The notes under the pieces were generated by a model. The model saw only the letters and a list, made by a program, of their open reading frames with translations, searched no databases and had not been told where the DNA came from. 64,000 nt of DNA from Lactobacillus kitasatonis DSM 16761 = JCM 1039 (GTDB taxonomy: Bacteria; Bacillota; Bacilli; Lactobacillales; Lactobacillaceae), in the NCBI RefSeq assembly GCF_000615285.1, contig NZ_BALU01000006.1:44410-108409 (forward strand), read 5' to 3'. Shown here in pieces: positions 24,957-32,776 of this stretch (the stretch's first letter is position 1; each line of letters begins with the position of its first letter). The position numbers and the translations under genes are program-made.

Positions 24957-25409
24957 TCACTTATAATCTAAGTAATTATCAAGATGTCTGAACTTTTCTG
25001 CTAAGTCTGCTGTTGAAGCTTTTAGTCTAGCATCATAAGCGCCTTGTCCATGTACATGATCGTAGGCTTGACGTTGTGCGTCTCTTTTGGCTTGTATTTC
25101 AGCATTTTTAGCGTCCCAGTCGGTGCCTATTTCAACTCTTATTTTTCCGTTATATCTTGCTTGTGGGTTCAATTTAAAAGGATCATTAGTCGGCTTTAAC
25201 ACTTGAAGTCGTCTCACCATATAACTAATTGGTTGCATTGCCTTTTTATTGATAGCTTCGTGATAAACACGATTAATGTCTTTATAAGAAACTTCAGGAT
25301 AAATACGGCGTAGTTCATTCAATTCGCTATCACTAATACCGCACCCTGGTATTTGCTCTCTAAGATACGGTAGCAAGCTTTCAATAGGTGGTTTAGTTGC
25401 TGTTGCCAT
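24957..25409 (-). CDS. Hypothetical protein next to replication initiator, 150 residues
   Basis: Begins at the base after the initiator stop. N-terminal helix-loop pattern (ISDSELNELRRIYPEVSYKD) and basic C-terminus. In many phages the gene at this position is a helicase loader or primosome partner, but no AAA motif is present here, so I leave it unnamed. Confidence 0.58.
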   Translation of the reverse strand: MATATKPPIESLLPYLREQIPGCGISDSELNELRRIYPEVSYKDINRVYHEAINKKAMQPISYMVRRLQVLKPTNDPFKLNPQARYNGKIRVEIGTDWDAKNAEIQAKRDAQRQAYDHVHGQGAYDARLKASTADLAEKFRHLDNYLDYK

Positions 25410-26147
25410 CTAATCGCCACCTTTTACGCTTGTAATTGAAGTTATTAGATAGCCTATAGGGTTCTGCACTTCTCCTCGGTTTACCTTGTTTACCACTGTG
25501 TACATAAGATCAATAGCGTCGCTTTGATCCATTGCAAGCAAACTATTTTTTATATGGTTGTATTGATAATTAGGTATAGAAACGTGAGCTTCATTACTAA
25601 ACATTTTTATCAATCCAGTAATAACTTCTTCGTCATCATCTACTTCACCTGCACCGGCAAATGGATCTTTAATTTCATCATTTGAAGAAGAAGATTTAGA
25701 TGATGATGATGTATTAGATGTTCTATTAGATTGATCTATTATCTTGTTATATTTAGGGGAAATGTGCTTCCCTACCCTGGTGAAATCAGTTTCCCCACCC
25801 TCGGGAAGTGTGTTTCCCCACCCTAGGGAAATGTATTTCCCTAGGGTGTCACCGGCTGTAATTTTTCTGCCAACTATGATCTTTTTATCTTTATCGGCGT
25901 AAACGTTGATACGCTTGATAAGTCCCTTCTTTTCTAGCAGAATTAAATAGTCTTTTACTGAACGTGGTGTGACGTTCAAACGTTTTGCAAGCTCTGAATT
26001 ACTCATAAAGAACTCACCAGTTACATTCAGCATTGAAAGTATTTCGCCCATTAAAATGATTGATTTAGGTTTGATTAATAGATCTTTATCACGAGCTATT
26101 CCTACTGGCACCATCAAGAATGCTTTAACGCCTTTAAAATCTTCCAT
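25410..26147 (-). CDS. Phage replication initiator (winged-helix, origin-containing gene)
   Basis: 245 residues. The N-terminal 100 residues form a winged helix (MSNSELAKRLNVTPRSVKDY, LLEKKGLIKRI) like phage replisome organisers. A Ser/Asn-rich linker follows (SNRTSNTSSSSKSSSS), then a C-terminal helical domain that probably loads the helicase. Four 23-bp direct repeats lie inside the gene, the arrangement known for phage initiators that bind iterons in their own coding sequence. Gene order (annealing protein, initiator) supports a replication role. Confidence 0.78.
   Translation of the reverse strand: MEDFKGVKAFLMVPVGIARDKDLLIKPKSIILMGEILSMLNVTGEFFMSNSELAKRLNVTPRSVKDYLILLEKKGLIKRINVYADKDKKIIVGRKITAGDTLGKYISLGWGNTLPEGGETDFTRVGKHISPKYNKIIDQSNRTSNTSSSSKSSSSNDEIKDPFAGAGEVDDDEEVITGLIKMFSNEAHVSIPNYQYNHIKNSLLAMDQSDAIDLMYTVVNKVNRGEVQNPIGYLITSITSVKGGD
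25756..25848. repeat. Four 23-bp iterons, probable phage replication origin
   Basis: The element (GAAATG or variant followed by TTTCCC and ACCCT) starts at 25759, 25782, 25805 and 25828, exactly 23 bp apart. Each copy also contains a short inverted repeat (GGGAAAT with TTTCCC). Because 23 is not a multiple of three, the conservation is at DNA level and not in the protein. The array is inside the initiator gene, between its winged-helix and C-terminal domains. Confidence 0.82.
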
Positions 26148-26149
26148 GA

Positions 26150-26866
26150 TTAAGCCTCTTTCTTTTCTTCTTTAACGGTGTATAGTCCATTAGTTTCAAT
26201 AAATTCATAAGCTGCTAAGTTCTTTGGATCACGTTTAGTCCAAGTTTCAATAAACATGTGAGCTTGTTTGTCGCCTGATTTTTCCCAGCTAACAACATCA
26301 ACTAATTTTTCTTTACCGCCACCGTACTGAACTTCAAAGCGCTGCGCATTTGCTATTTTTTTCTTCAATAGCTGCGCTTTTGAAATTTTTGTAGGTGTCT
26401 CATCTTTTTCACTTGGTAAATCTTCACCGGCGTAAACATTCAATCCTAGTCCGGCAAATGCTAACGCCTTAACTAGCGCTCTCATTTGAGTTTTATTAAT
26501 TTGACTGTAATTAGGTTTCATAACTGTTTTGTTGTGATTATCCATTACATAAAGTTGTGAGCTGAATTTTTGGCCTTCAATAATCACACTTGCTTCAACT
26601 TCACACCCAGCTATAGTCAATCTATAGTCAACTGTTCGGCCGGTTGCTACCCAGCCGTTATTAGTTGGTAAGTATTCCGGGTATTCTGTAATTTCTTTGT
26701 CAGCATCAGGGTAGATACTCTTAACTAGTCCCCAAGCTTTAGCCCAGCTTAAATAGTTAAGCCCCATTTTCTTTTCAATTAAGTGACTAACATCAATCTT
26801 TGAAAGAGTTGAATAAATGCTCTTTTTTACGTCTTCGCTAGTTTGTTGTTTCTTTTCTTCAGTCAT
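26150..26866 (-). CDS. Single-strand annealing protein (DUF1071 / Rad52-like type)
   Basis: 238 residues with the typical MGLNYLSWAKAWGLVKSIYP start and the NYSQINKTQMRALVKALAFAGLGLNVYAGEDLP segment of the DUF1071 phage recombinases. These anneal complementary single strands during phage recombination and replication. It lies upstream of the initiator gene and overlaps the previous gene by 8 bp. No neighbouring exonuclease gene is recognisable. Confidence 0.8.
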   Translation of the reverse strand: MTEEKKQQTSEDVKKSIYSTLSKIDVSHLIEKKMGLNYLSWAKAWGLVKSIYPDADKEITEYPEYLPTNNGWVATGRTVDYRLTIAGCEVEASVIIEGQKFSSQLYVMDNHNKTVMKPNYSQINKTQMRALVKALAFAGLGLNVYAGEDLPSEKDETPTKISKAQLLKKKIANAQRFEVQYGGGKEKLVDVVSWEKSGDKQAHMFIETWTKRDPKNLAAYEFIETNGLYTVKEEKKEA

Positions 26867-27116
26867 GATTAATTTTCACCTTATCTGCATCTTGATTTAA
26901 TTTCTGAATCACGTCTTCAATCATCGTGTTAAATGCTGATTGAACTTGCTCTTCAGGGGTTGCGTTGTAATTGCCGTTAAAATCGCCCTTGAAGTCTCTT
27001 AAATACTTCTTAGCCTTACCATATGTATCAAACGTTTTAGCGTCCTGGTACATTTCTTCTTTGATGTAAGGAATATCTGCAATAATTTGATTTAGCCATT
27101 TTTCAGCATCATTCAT
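26859..27116 (-). CDS. Hypothetical phage protein, 85 residues
   Basis: Acidic helical protein beginning MNDAEKWLNQIIADIPYIKE, starting on the stop base of the previous gene and overlapping the annealing protein gene by 8 bp. Such a small partner next to an annealing protein may regulate it, but this is inference. Confidence 0.6.
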   Translation of the reverse strand: MNDAEKWLNQIIADIPYIKEEMYQDAKTFDTYGKAKKYLRDFKGDFNGNYNATPEEQVQSAFNTMIEDVIQKLNQDADKVKINHD

Positions 27117-27496
27117 TAGTAGATACCTCCATCATCAATATCTAAATAACTGGTTAAGGTTTCACAATCGTATGAATCCTTTACTAGTTCTAAAAGATCT
27201 TCATAATTGTTAAGATCTAAAATAAAATCAAAATGATCAGGTGAAACATCGTTGTAGTCCATTTCATCTGCTAACTTGTTTAAATCTCCGTTGTAATGAT
27301 TTAAACGTCCTTTAAGAAATTGAGCTGCAGATTTATAGCCGTTGGTGAAATCGTCCGCATACTTGCCAATTAGGGCTTCTTGATTGTCCGGAAGATAAAC
27401 AACTAATGTGTCGGGATCATTTTCAGCTAATATTTCAAGCTTTTTTATCTCATTTTGACGGTTAATTTCATTAATCTGTTCTTGTGAGTAAAGCAT
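27116..27496 (-). CDS. Hypothetical acidic phage protein, 126 residues
   Basis: Strongly acidic (many Asp/Glu: DNQEALIGKYADDF, LDLNNYEDLLELVKDSYD). Acidic small early phage proteins may mimic DNA; here that is only a possibility. GGAG lies 11 bases before the ATG. It starts the run of recombination and replication genes. Confidence 0.6.
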   Translation of the reverse strand: MLYSQEQINEINRQNEIKKLEILAENDPDTLVVYLPDNQEALIGKYADDFTNGYKSAAQFLKGRLNHYNGDLNKLADEMDYNDVSPDHFDFILDLNNYEDLLELVKDSYDCETLTSYLDIDDGGIY

Positions 27497-27545
27497 TGTG
27501 ATATAATCTCCTTAGATTGATTTTTTTATTATGTGAGTTTTCGCA

Positions 27546-27580
27546 AGTCCTTAACTATTGCCTTAGTTAAGGACTTTTTT
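27546..27580 (+). terminator. Perfect terminator hairpin pointing rightward
   Basis: AGTCCTTAACTA (27546-27557) pairs with TAGTTAAGGACT (27564-27575), a 12-bp perfect stem with a 6-nt loop, followed by TTTTT on the plus strand only. All genes here run left, so it would end a rightward transcript; a TATAAT at 27502-27507 lies about 40 bp before it. Confidence 0.65.
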
Positions 27581-27585
27581 GATAC

Positions 27586-27741
27586 CTAAAATACTTTTGA
27601 CGTTGCTTGGAAGTTCTGCAAAGCTCCCACTAGCAACATGCAAACAATTACTATTAGCAAGGCAATTTTGTTGGACGTTGCTAAGGTAATGGGCTTGTCT
27701 ACGAGAAATAAAATGTTTAAAAATTTGTTCCATAGTTTCAT
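27586..27741 (-). CDS. Small membrane protein, 51 residues
   Basis: AAGGAG five bases upstream of the ATG. Reads MKLWNKFLNILFLVDKPITL and then a hydrophobic segment IALLIVIVCMLLVGAL. One transmembrane helix. Function unknown. Confidence 0.6.
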   Translation of the reverse strand: MKLWNKFLNILFLVDKPITLATSNKIALLIVIVCMLLVGALQNFQATSKVF

Positions 27742-27750
27742 CTTTTCTCC

Positions 27751-27978
27751 TTAGTTTTTCTTTTTAGTAAGAACGTGAGCGCCTACTAAAATAATTACAA
27801 TCATCAATGCACCTAACACTGGCAAAACTCTAGCCGGGTGGTTGCCACCGTAAATTACAGTTTGTTGAACTATCAACAGTGGCAAAAACAGAATTGATAG
27901 AAACTCTAGGATCTTTTCAAAGGCCATTGCAAAGTAGCTTAAGAAATGATCTAGCTTTGTTTTTCCGTATTTATTCAT
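27751..27978 (-). CDS. Small membrane protein, 75 residues
   Basis: Two hydrophobic segments (about residues 16-40 and 50-68) with a charged end (HVLTKKKN). It overlaps the excisionase-like gene by four bases (ATGA). Function unknown; membrane proteins in this early position sometimes block superinfection. Confidence 0.58.
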   Translation of the reverse strand: MNKYGKTKLDHFLSYFAMAFEKILEFLSILFLPLLIVQQTVIYGGNHPARVLPVLGALMIVIILVGAHVLTKKKN

Positions 27979-28271
27979 AAAATCACCTTCTTCAAATAAT
28001 CTTTACCGTGTTCTGCATAAGCGTCTAAATCTTCACGCAAGTAAAATTTTGTTTTTCCTTCACCAGGAAAGCTAGGTGTTAGTTCACCAGTTTTTACTAA
28101 TTTATCTATGTAAGATCCGCTAACGCCTAGATACTTTGCAGCACTTTTACGATTGAACATCTTAGGTACCCAGGTATTACCTCCACGCCTTGAAAGCTCT
28201 TCCTTAACTACTTCCTTTACGATTTGTCTTATAAAAGCTTTAAGGGCTGATAAATTGAACAATGTGTTCAT
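27975..28271 (-). CDS. Excisionase-type helix-turn-helix DNA-binding protein
   Basis: 98 residues; residues about 38-90 show the MerR/excisionase-type pattern (FNRKSAAKYLGVSGSYIDKL, GELTPSFPGEGKTKFYLREDLDAY). Such domains bind DNA and act as excisionases or regulators. It lies next to the antirepressor gene, not the integrase, so a regulator role is equally likely. Confidence 0.7.
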   Translation of the reverse strand: MNTLFNLSALKAFIRQIVKEVVKEELSRRGGNTWVPKMFNRKSAAKYLGVSGSYIDKLVKTGELTPSFPGEGKTKFYLREDLDAYAEHGKDYLKKVIL

Positions 28272-28283
28272 CTTGGTTACCTC

Positions 28284-29099
28284 CTAAATTCCCAAGGTTG
28301 AAACAATTACTTTTTGATAATTGTCATCAAACTTACCTTTTAAAGCCTTGTTGATTAAGTGCTTTTGGCCTTCAGGAGTTACCAAAGTTTTACGGTACGG
28401 ACGGCCGTCTCTGGTTACTTTATGAATCACTCTGAAATAGCCGGCCTTAACTTTTGAACTCATTGGTAAGTTCCAAAAATCTTTTTGTTTTGATAAGTAC
28501 TTTTCATCTCTTAAAAGCTTGTAGAGTTGATTCTGTCCGATTGTGAAGCCGTTCTGTGTCAAAATATCTGCTAGCTCACGAATTGGAATTGCATGGTGGC
28601 TATATCTGATAGCTCTAGCAAAAACGACATCGTCAGCATCTTTATCAATCTTGTCTTGTAGCTTCTCATTTTTGTGTTCTAGCTCTTGTCTTTCCTTAGC
28701 CTCTTCAATCCATCTTTCAGCTCTCTTGATAGGATCTTCAATCATGTATGAATCAGGTTTAGGAATGCTCATTGCCTTAATTTCATTGAATCGTTTTTCA
28801 ACTCTAATGAAGTATTGACGAACTTCTTTGCCTTTTTCAGTTTTGGACATCATGCACAGTTCTTTTGCCATGTCGATTGTTAATAGATAATCTTGAAGTT
28901 CTCGAACTTGAAAGCCACCATTGTTTTGGACCTCCGTATCTACAGATACGCTGGTAAAATCTTGGCCTTCTTCAAAACTACTGAAATTTTTCTTTACCCA
29001 AAGGCTGAATCTAATTTTTAATTCAAGTCCCTTATAAAGGTCTCTTGCTGAAACAAGTTGATTGCCATTCTTGACTTGAATGTTGATTAAACTATTCAT
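28284..29099 (-). CDS. Phage antirepressor (AntA/AntB N-terminus, KilA-C/ANT C-terminus)
   Basis: 271 residues. The N-terminal AntA/AntB domain (SARDLYKGLELKIRFSLW, VRELQDYLLTIDMAKELCMM) and C-terminal ANT domain (HHAIPIRELADILTQNGFTI, with the KTLVTPEGQKHL end) are clear. Such proteins counteract the prophage repressor. An operator-like palindrome is just upstream at 29112-29128, so the repressor probably also controls this gene. Confidence 0.87.
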   Translation of the reverse strand: MNSLINIQVKNGNQLVSARDLYKGLELKIRFSLWVKKNFSSFEEGQDFTSVSVDTEVQNNGGFQVRELQDYLLTIDMAKELCMMSKTEKGKEVRQYFIRVEKRFNEIKAMSIPKPDSYMIEDPIKRAERWIEEAKERQELEHKNEKLQDKIDKDADDVVFARAIRYSHHAIPIRELADILTQNGFTIGQNQLYKLLRDEKYLSKQKDFWNLPMSSKVKAGYFRVIHKVTRDGRPYRKTLVTPEGQKHLINKALKGKFDDNYQKVIVSTLGI

Positions 29100-29111
29100 A
29101 TTCTTCTCCTT

Positions 29112-29128
29112 TTATCCGTTTTGGATAA
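29112..29128. promoter_or_regulatory. Operator-like palindrome between Cro-type and antirepressor genes
   Basis: TTATCC-GTTTT-GGATAA, a perfect 6-bp inverted repeat with a 5-bp centre. The same core is found in the divergent control region at 29354-29370 and, less well, at 29422-29438. Confidence 0.7.
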
Positions 29129-29130
29129 TT

Positions 29131-29337
29131 TTATTTTAAAAAAATATCCGGTTTAATGCCTAACGCTTTTGAAACAGCAATAGCAAAGTCAGCATCAAAC
29201 TTTAGTCTTCCTTGGACTCTACTATTAAAAGTGGGATTACTAATACCCATTTTATGAGCAACAAAGCTTTGCTTGATACCGTGATCATCTAAATAATCCT
29301 TTAGAATCTCATTTGCATTTTCTTTAACTACTGACAT
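29131..29337 (-). CDS. Cro-like helix-turn-helix regulator
   Basis: 68 residues; KQSFVAHKMGISNPTFNSRV is a standard helix-turn-helix. It is the first leftward gene, divergent from the repressor, the position of Cro. It likely competes with the repressor for the palindromic sites. Confidence 0.82.
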   Translation of the reverse strand: MSVVKENANEILKDYLDDHGIKQSFVAHKMGISNPTFNSRVQGRLKFDADFAIAVSKALGIKPDIFLK

Positions 29338-29353
29338 TGACTCGCCCTCCTTA

Positions 29354-29438
29354 TTATCCGTTTCGGATATTTAACTTACAAATAATATAATACCCCGTTT
29401 TGGACGCAAGTCAACACTTTTTTATCCATTTTGAATAA
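29354..29438. promoter_or_regulatory. Divergent lysis/lysogeny control region with operators and promoters
   Basis: Operator-like sites: 29354-29370 (TTATCCGTTTCGGATAT), 29422-29438 (TTATCCATTTTGAATAA), and a weaker one at 29391-29407 with core CC-GTTTT-GG. The leftward promoter is TTGACT (29409-29414) and TATTAT (29387-29392), 16 bp apart, with the weak site between. The rightward promoter is probably TTGAAT at 29431 and AATAAT near 29455, 18 bp apart, with a site over its -35. Confidence 0.72.
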
Positions 29439-29505
29439 ATTTATTTTCAAATTGAATAATAGAAACTACAATTAACTCAAATAGGATAAAAATAAGGAGG
29501 CCAAT

Positions 29506-29856
29506 ATGAGTGTCTTTAGTGAACGTTTAACTGCTGCTAGAAAAGCAATGGGCTGGACTAGGAAAAGAGCTGTGGCAGAATTTCAACTCCCCTATCAAAC
29601 CTATTCTAACTATGAACAAGGTAAAAGAGAGCCAGATATAAAAACAATGAAGCAATTAGCAAATAAGCTTAATACTACTATTGATTATTTAACAGGTGTA
29701 ACGGATAATCCAAACTTACCTTCAGTCTCTAATACAGATCTTGAAGCTATGCTTGATAATGCCCATTCATATAATGGTAAAACAATGGATGATCACGATA
29801 GAGCATTAATTAAGCAGTACTTAGAAGCACTTTTTAGTCAGCGCGATAAAAAGTAA
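29506..29856 (+). CDS. CI-like repressor (XRE helix-turn-helix)
   Basis: 116 residues, AAGGAGG upstream. N-terminal XRE domain (RLTAARKAMGWTRKRAVAEF, TYSNYEQGKREPDIKTMKQL) with a short C-terminal tail and no LexA-type self-cleavage peptidase. It is followed by an ImmA/IrrE-type peptidase gene, so induction probably uses cleavage of the repressor by that protease, as in ICEBs1. Confidence 0.85.
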   Translation: MSVFSERLTAARKAMGWTRKRAVAEFQLPYQTYSNYEQGKREPDIKTMKQLANKLNTTIDYLTGVTDNPNLPSVSNTDLEAMLDNAHSYNGKTMDDHDRALIKQYLEALFSQRDKK

Positions 29857-29865
29857 GGTGATTTT

Positions 29866-30270
29866 ATGGAAAGCCATTTAAAACACTTACTAAAGAAATA
29901 TGATTTAGTGATTAGATATGGGCCTACACATGGTAAAGGCTACATTGTACGCACACCTGATGGCTACCCTAACCTTCTTGTCGTCAAGGAAAATTTGTCA
30001 GATGAAGAAACTGAAAAAGTAATTCTTCATGAGATTGGTCATGCTAAAAATGATGATGATGTGATTGGTGATTATAAAACTGATACCCGTGCCCGTGGTA
30101 GTTCTGAACACAAAGCTAATAGCTTCATGATTAGTGAGAAGATTAAGGAATATGCAAGCCTTGGTTATGACACTATGAATGCTAATTATGTTAACTTAGC
30201 AGACTGTTTAGGTACTAAGGACTACTGGGAAGTCAGAGAGCAATTAGCAAAATATGCTTTTGATAAGTAA
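29866..30270 (+). CDS. ImmA/IrrE-type metallopeptidase
   Basis: 134 residues with the zinc motif HEIGH (in VILHEIGHAKNDDD) and a downstream EHKAN that may give the third ligand. Such peptidases cleave the phage-type repressor. It starts 10 bp after the repressor gene, in one operon. Confidence 0.85.
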   Translation: MESHLKHLLKKYDLVIRYGPTHGKGYIVRTPDGYPNLLVVKENLSDEETEKVILHEIGHAKNDDDVIGDYKTDTRARGSSEHKANSFMISEKIKEYASLGYDTMNANYVNLADCLGTKDYWEVREQLAKYAFDK

Positions 30271-30284
30271 TAAGGAGAAGAAAA

Positions 30285-30641
30285 ATGGGACTTTTTGGAA
30301 CACCAGAAGAAAGAGCTGCCAAAAAAGCAGCAAAGTTAAAAGCAAAGCAAGCTAAAAAACAAGCAAAACTTGATGCTTGGATGAGCAGCCATGGACTAAG
30401 TGGCTTAAATAAAAATAACCTGAAACAAGTTGCGAGAATTAGAGATCAATTATGGGGAACTAGTTTTTTTGGAACGTTTGCTAACGATGAAAAAGATCAA
30501 TTATTTAACTTATTACAAGCTCAACAAGGAATTATTGAGCAAAACTGGCTCTTAATTAAACAATTAGATCAGCTTCAAGATCAAAATGATAAATTAATCC
30601 AGTTAGTTCAAAAGCTGGCAGATGAAAATAATGAGAAATAG
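30285..30641 (+). CDS. Hypothetical protein with basic N-terminus and coiled coil
   Basis: 118 residues; a Lys/Ala-rich N-terminal helix (PEERAAKKAAKLKAKQAKK) and a C-terminal coiled coil (IKQLDQLQDQNDKLIQLVQK). In the lysogeny block, so probably expressed in lysogens. Function unknown. Confidence 0.6.
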   Translation: MGLFGTPEERAAKKAAKLKAKQAKKQAKLDAWMSSHGLSGLNKNNLKQVARIRDQLWGTSFFGTFANDEKDQLFNLLQAQQGIIEQNWLLIKQLDQLQDQNDKLIQLVQKLADENNEK

Positions 30642-30650
30642 AGAGACATC

Positions 30651-30857
30651 ATGAGATTAAATTCTGATTGTATCAGAGACACTCTACTAGCAATTGAAAA
30701 ATACCAAAATTATAACGATTGGTTAGAATTTAGTTACTTAAAAAGCACTAAGGAGTTAGCTCAATATCCGCCTGAAGAAATTGAGTACACGCTAAACGCA
30801 TTAAGAAATGGCAATCTAATCAATATAGATAAATTTCAAGGAAGTAATTCAAAATGA
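30651..30857 (+). CDS. Short DUF2513-like protein, 68 residues
   Basis: MRLNSDCIRDTLLAIEKYQN and the EELxYTLNALRNGNLI pattern resemble the N-terminal half of DUF2513 phage proteins, which are usually about 110-130 residues. Here the frame ends after 68 residues, followed immediately by the next gene (ATGA overlap). It may be a truncated or variant form. Confidence 0.55.
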   Translation: MRLNSDCIRDTLLAIEKYQNYNDWLEFSYLKSTKELAQYPPEEIEYTLNALRNGNLINIDKFQGSNSK

Positions 30858-31054
30858 ATAAGAAAACAAATAAGCCTATATTACTTTTTGCTACATTTGT
30901 TTTAATTTTATGTGGTTTCTTAGCCGTTAATAGCAACAATGTCTCTGCTAAGAGCTGGTACTGGTGGGCTAAAAAGCCGAGAACTATTGTTTTGACAAGA
31001 CCTAGATATATTTATGAGATTCAAGCACAACGCCTAGATATAAAAACTACATGA
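30854..31054 (+). CDS. Secreted prophage protein, N-terminal part
   Basis: 66 residues with a clear signal peptide (basic MNKKTNK, hydrophobic ILLFATFVLILCGFLAV, cleavage near NNVSA-KSWYW). The frame ends with TGA at 31052-31054 while the next frame continues from the overlapping ATGA. With one more A in the A5 run at 31042-31046 the two parts would fuse into one secreted protein of about 187 residues. Lysogeny-block location suggests expression in the lysogen. Function unknown. Confidence 0.6.
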   Translation: MNKKTNKPILLFATFVLILCGFLAVNSNNVSAKSWYWWAKKPRTIVLTRPRYIYEIQAQRLDIKTT

Positions 31055-31419
31055 TTAGAAAAAAGCTTTTAAAAGCTGGTACAACTATGAAAATTCAGCA
31101 TGTTGCTTCCTATGATTGGGTAATTACAAAACCTGGTTATGCCAATGGATACTTCAAAGTCAATAAAAAGTTTTGGATCATTCCTGAAAGCAAAAATATC
31201 TGGAAAGACCGATATGAAAAATACAAATGGATTGATAAAGGATTACTAGATGGTCAATTTAAAGATGAACACTTCAGCTATAAATTTACTTGGAAGCAGT
31301 TCCGCAAACTATGTTCTTTAAACGTATTGAACAACAATTATTTCGTTACTAAAAAGGACTGGAGAACCAAAATCAGACCATTAATTGAAAAATGGAAGCC
31401 TGAAACTGAAAAAGATTAA
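31051..31419 (+). CDS. Secreted prophage protein, C-terminal part or separate gene
   Basis: 122 residues without a signal peptide, rich in Lys, Trp and Tyr (GTTMKIQHVASYDWVITKPG, WRTKIRPLIEKWKPETEKD). The lack of a signal and of a ribosome binding site, and the direct ATGA overlap, point to a continuation of the preceding protein. The short repeating Lys/Tyr strands resemble small cell-wall-binding or SH3-like segments of Lactobacillus secreted proteins (weak). Confidence 0.55.
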   Translation: MIRKKLLKAGTTMKIQHVASYDWVITKPGYANGYFKVNKKFWIIPESKNIWKDRYEKYKWIDKGLLDGQFKDEHFSYKFTWKQFRKLCSLNVLNNNYFVTKKDWRTKIRPLIEKWKPETEKD

Positions 31420-31442
31420 AAAAGGGATCAATTATAAATATT

Positions 31443-31482
31443 AAAAAAAGCTTGCTTACCTACACGGCAAACGAGCTTTTAT
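31443..31482 (+). terminator. Terminator after lysogeny block
   Basis: AAAAGCT and AGCTTTT form the outer part of an imperfect hairpin, followed by a T-rich tail, between the secreted protein gene and the integrase gene. Confidence 0.55.
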
Positions 31483-31528
31483 TAAACACTGTAAAAGAAC
31501 ATTAGTTTTATGAAAGGAGGTGAAAATC

Positions 31529-32728
31529 ATGGCACGTAAGAAGGATAAAGAAATAACCGAATATAAGCTTAAAAACGGTGAAAAATACTTTAGGTTGAAA
31601 CTATATCTTGGTATTAATCCTGAAACTGGTAAACGTGTTCAAAGAACTATTAGCAAAATTTCTTCACGTAAAGAAGCCGAAGAAATTAGAAAGCAGCTAA
31701 AAGCAAAAGGCGCTGGTGCAATTGCCGAAAAAGATAAGATTAAACAGCAAAAAAGAACTGTAACCGACGTTTACAATGTTTGGATTGAGAACTTAGCGCT
31801 TGACGTTCGTGGTTCTACTCTTCACCGTCTAAAAGACACTTGGAGAACACAAACAGAGCCGGAGTTTGGCAATGCTTATATTGATAATATTTCTGCAGAT
31901 CATGTTCAGCGCTATGTAAATGATCTAGCTTCAAAATATACGACCTACCGGTCAATAGCTAACCAATTACATAGAATAATCAAATACGCTATTTTTAGAA
32001 AATGGTGTGACAAAGATCCTTTTGATTGGGTTTTAATGCCTAAAAAGTCAGCAAAGAAAAAAAGAGACACATCTCATAACTTTTATGAGTTAGATGAGCT
32101 TAAACACTTTCTTGAAGTTGCTAAAGACTATAGCCCTATGAAATATACTTATTTTCTCACGGTTGCATCTTTAGGCTGTAGACGTGGTGAAGCACTTGCT
32201 TTGAAGTGGTCTGATATAGATTTTACTCATAAAGGTGTTTCAATTGAAAGAACCGTTTCAAAAGATAAGGACGGCCACAAAATAATTGACGACGTTAAAA
32301 ACGGCGTTCATCATGTTGTACCTATGTCGGATAATCTGTATACCATCTTAAAAGAATACAAAGAATATTGTGACAGCAAAGGAAATAATTTTGAATGGTT
32401 GTTTCCTACTCATGATGGTAGTTTTAATTGGTCTCAACAAACTGATATATGGATCAAATACTTATACAAGTTTGATAGGAAAAGGTGTGAAGCGTGGAAT
32501 AAAGATCACCCTAATGATCTTAAAAAGCCCCTACGCAGAATTACACCACACGGCCTACGTCACACCTTAGCCACTCTTCTTTACGATGGTAAAGATGGTA
32601 TTACCCCTAAAGACGTTCAATATGTTTTAGGTCACAAAACTTCAAAGACGGCTATGGAAATTTACACTCACGTAACCAAGAAACAAAAGAAAGATATTAA
32701 GAGTTCAATCAACAATTTGAACTTTTAA
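31529..32728 (+). CDS. int: Tyrosine integrase of the prophage
   Basis: 399 residues from the ATG at 31529, preceded by AAAGGAGG at eight bases; a GTG three codons upstream is also in frame. Arm-type N-terminal domain, core-binding SAM-like region (about 75-160), and catalytic domain with Arg (LGCRRGEALALKW), HGLRHT, LGHKTS and Tyr (EIYTHVTKK). It is the outermost prophage gene next to host lepA and catalyses integration at the nearby attachment site. Confidence 0.93.
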   Translation: MARKKDKEITEYKLKNGEKYFRLKLYLGINPETGKRVQRTISKISSRKEAEEIRKQLKAKGAGAIAEKDKIKQQKRTVTDVYNVWIENLALDVRGSTLHRLKDTWRTQTEPEFGNAYIDNISADHVQRYVNDLASKYTTYRSIANQLHRIIKYAIFRKWCDKDPFDWVLMPKKSAKKKRDTSHNFYELDELKHFLEVAKDYSPMKYTYFLTVASLGCRRGEALALKWSDIDFTHKGVSIERTVSKDKDGHKIIDDVKNGVHHVVPMSDNLYTILKEYKEYCDSKGNNFEWLFPTHDGSFNWSQQTDIWIKYLYKFDRKRCEAWNKDHPNDLKKPLRRITPHGLRHTLATLLYDGKDGITPKDVQYVLGHKTSKTAMEIYTHVTKKQKKDIKSSINNLNF

Positions 32729-32776
32729 AGCAAGTATTCTGTAGATTTTCTGTAAATTTGCCCTGAATGCAAAGAA
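32729..32776. other. Probable prophage/host junction (attachment site region)
   Basis: Between the integrase stop and the lepA terminator. Two adjacent 11-bp direct repeats (TTCTGTAGATT at 32737-32747 and TTCTGTAAATT at 32748-32758) are candidates for integrase binding. The matching copy at the other end of the prophage is outside the window, so the core cannot be fixed. Confidence 0.4.
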
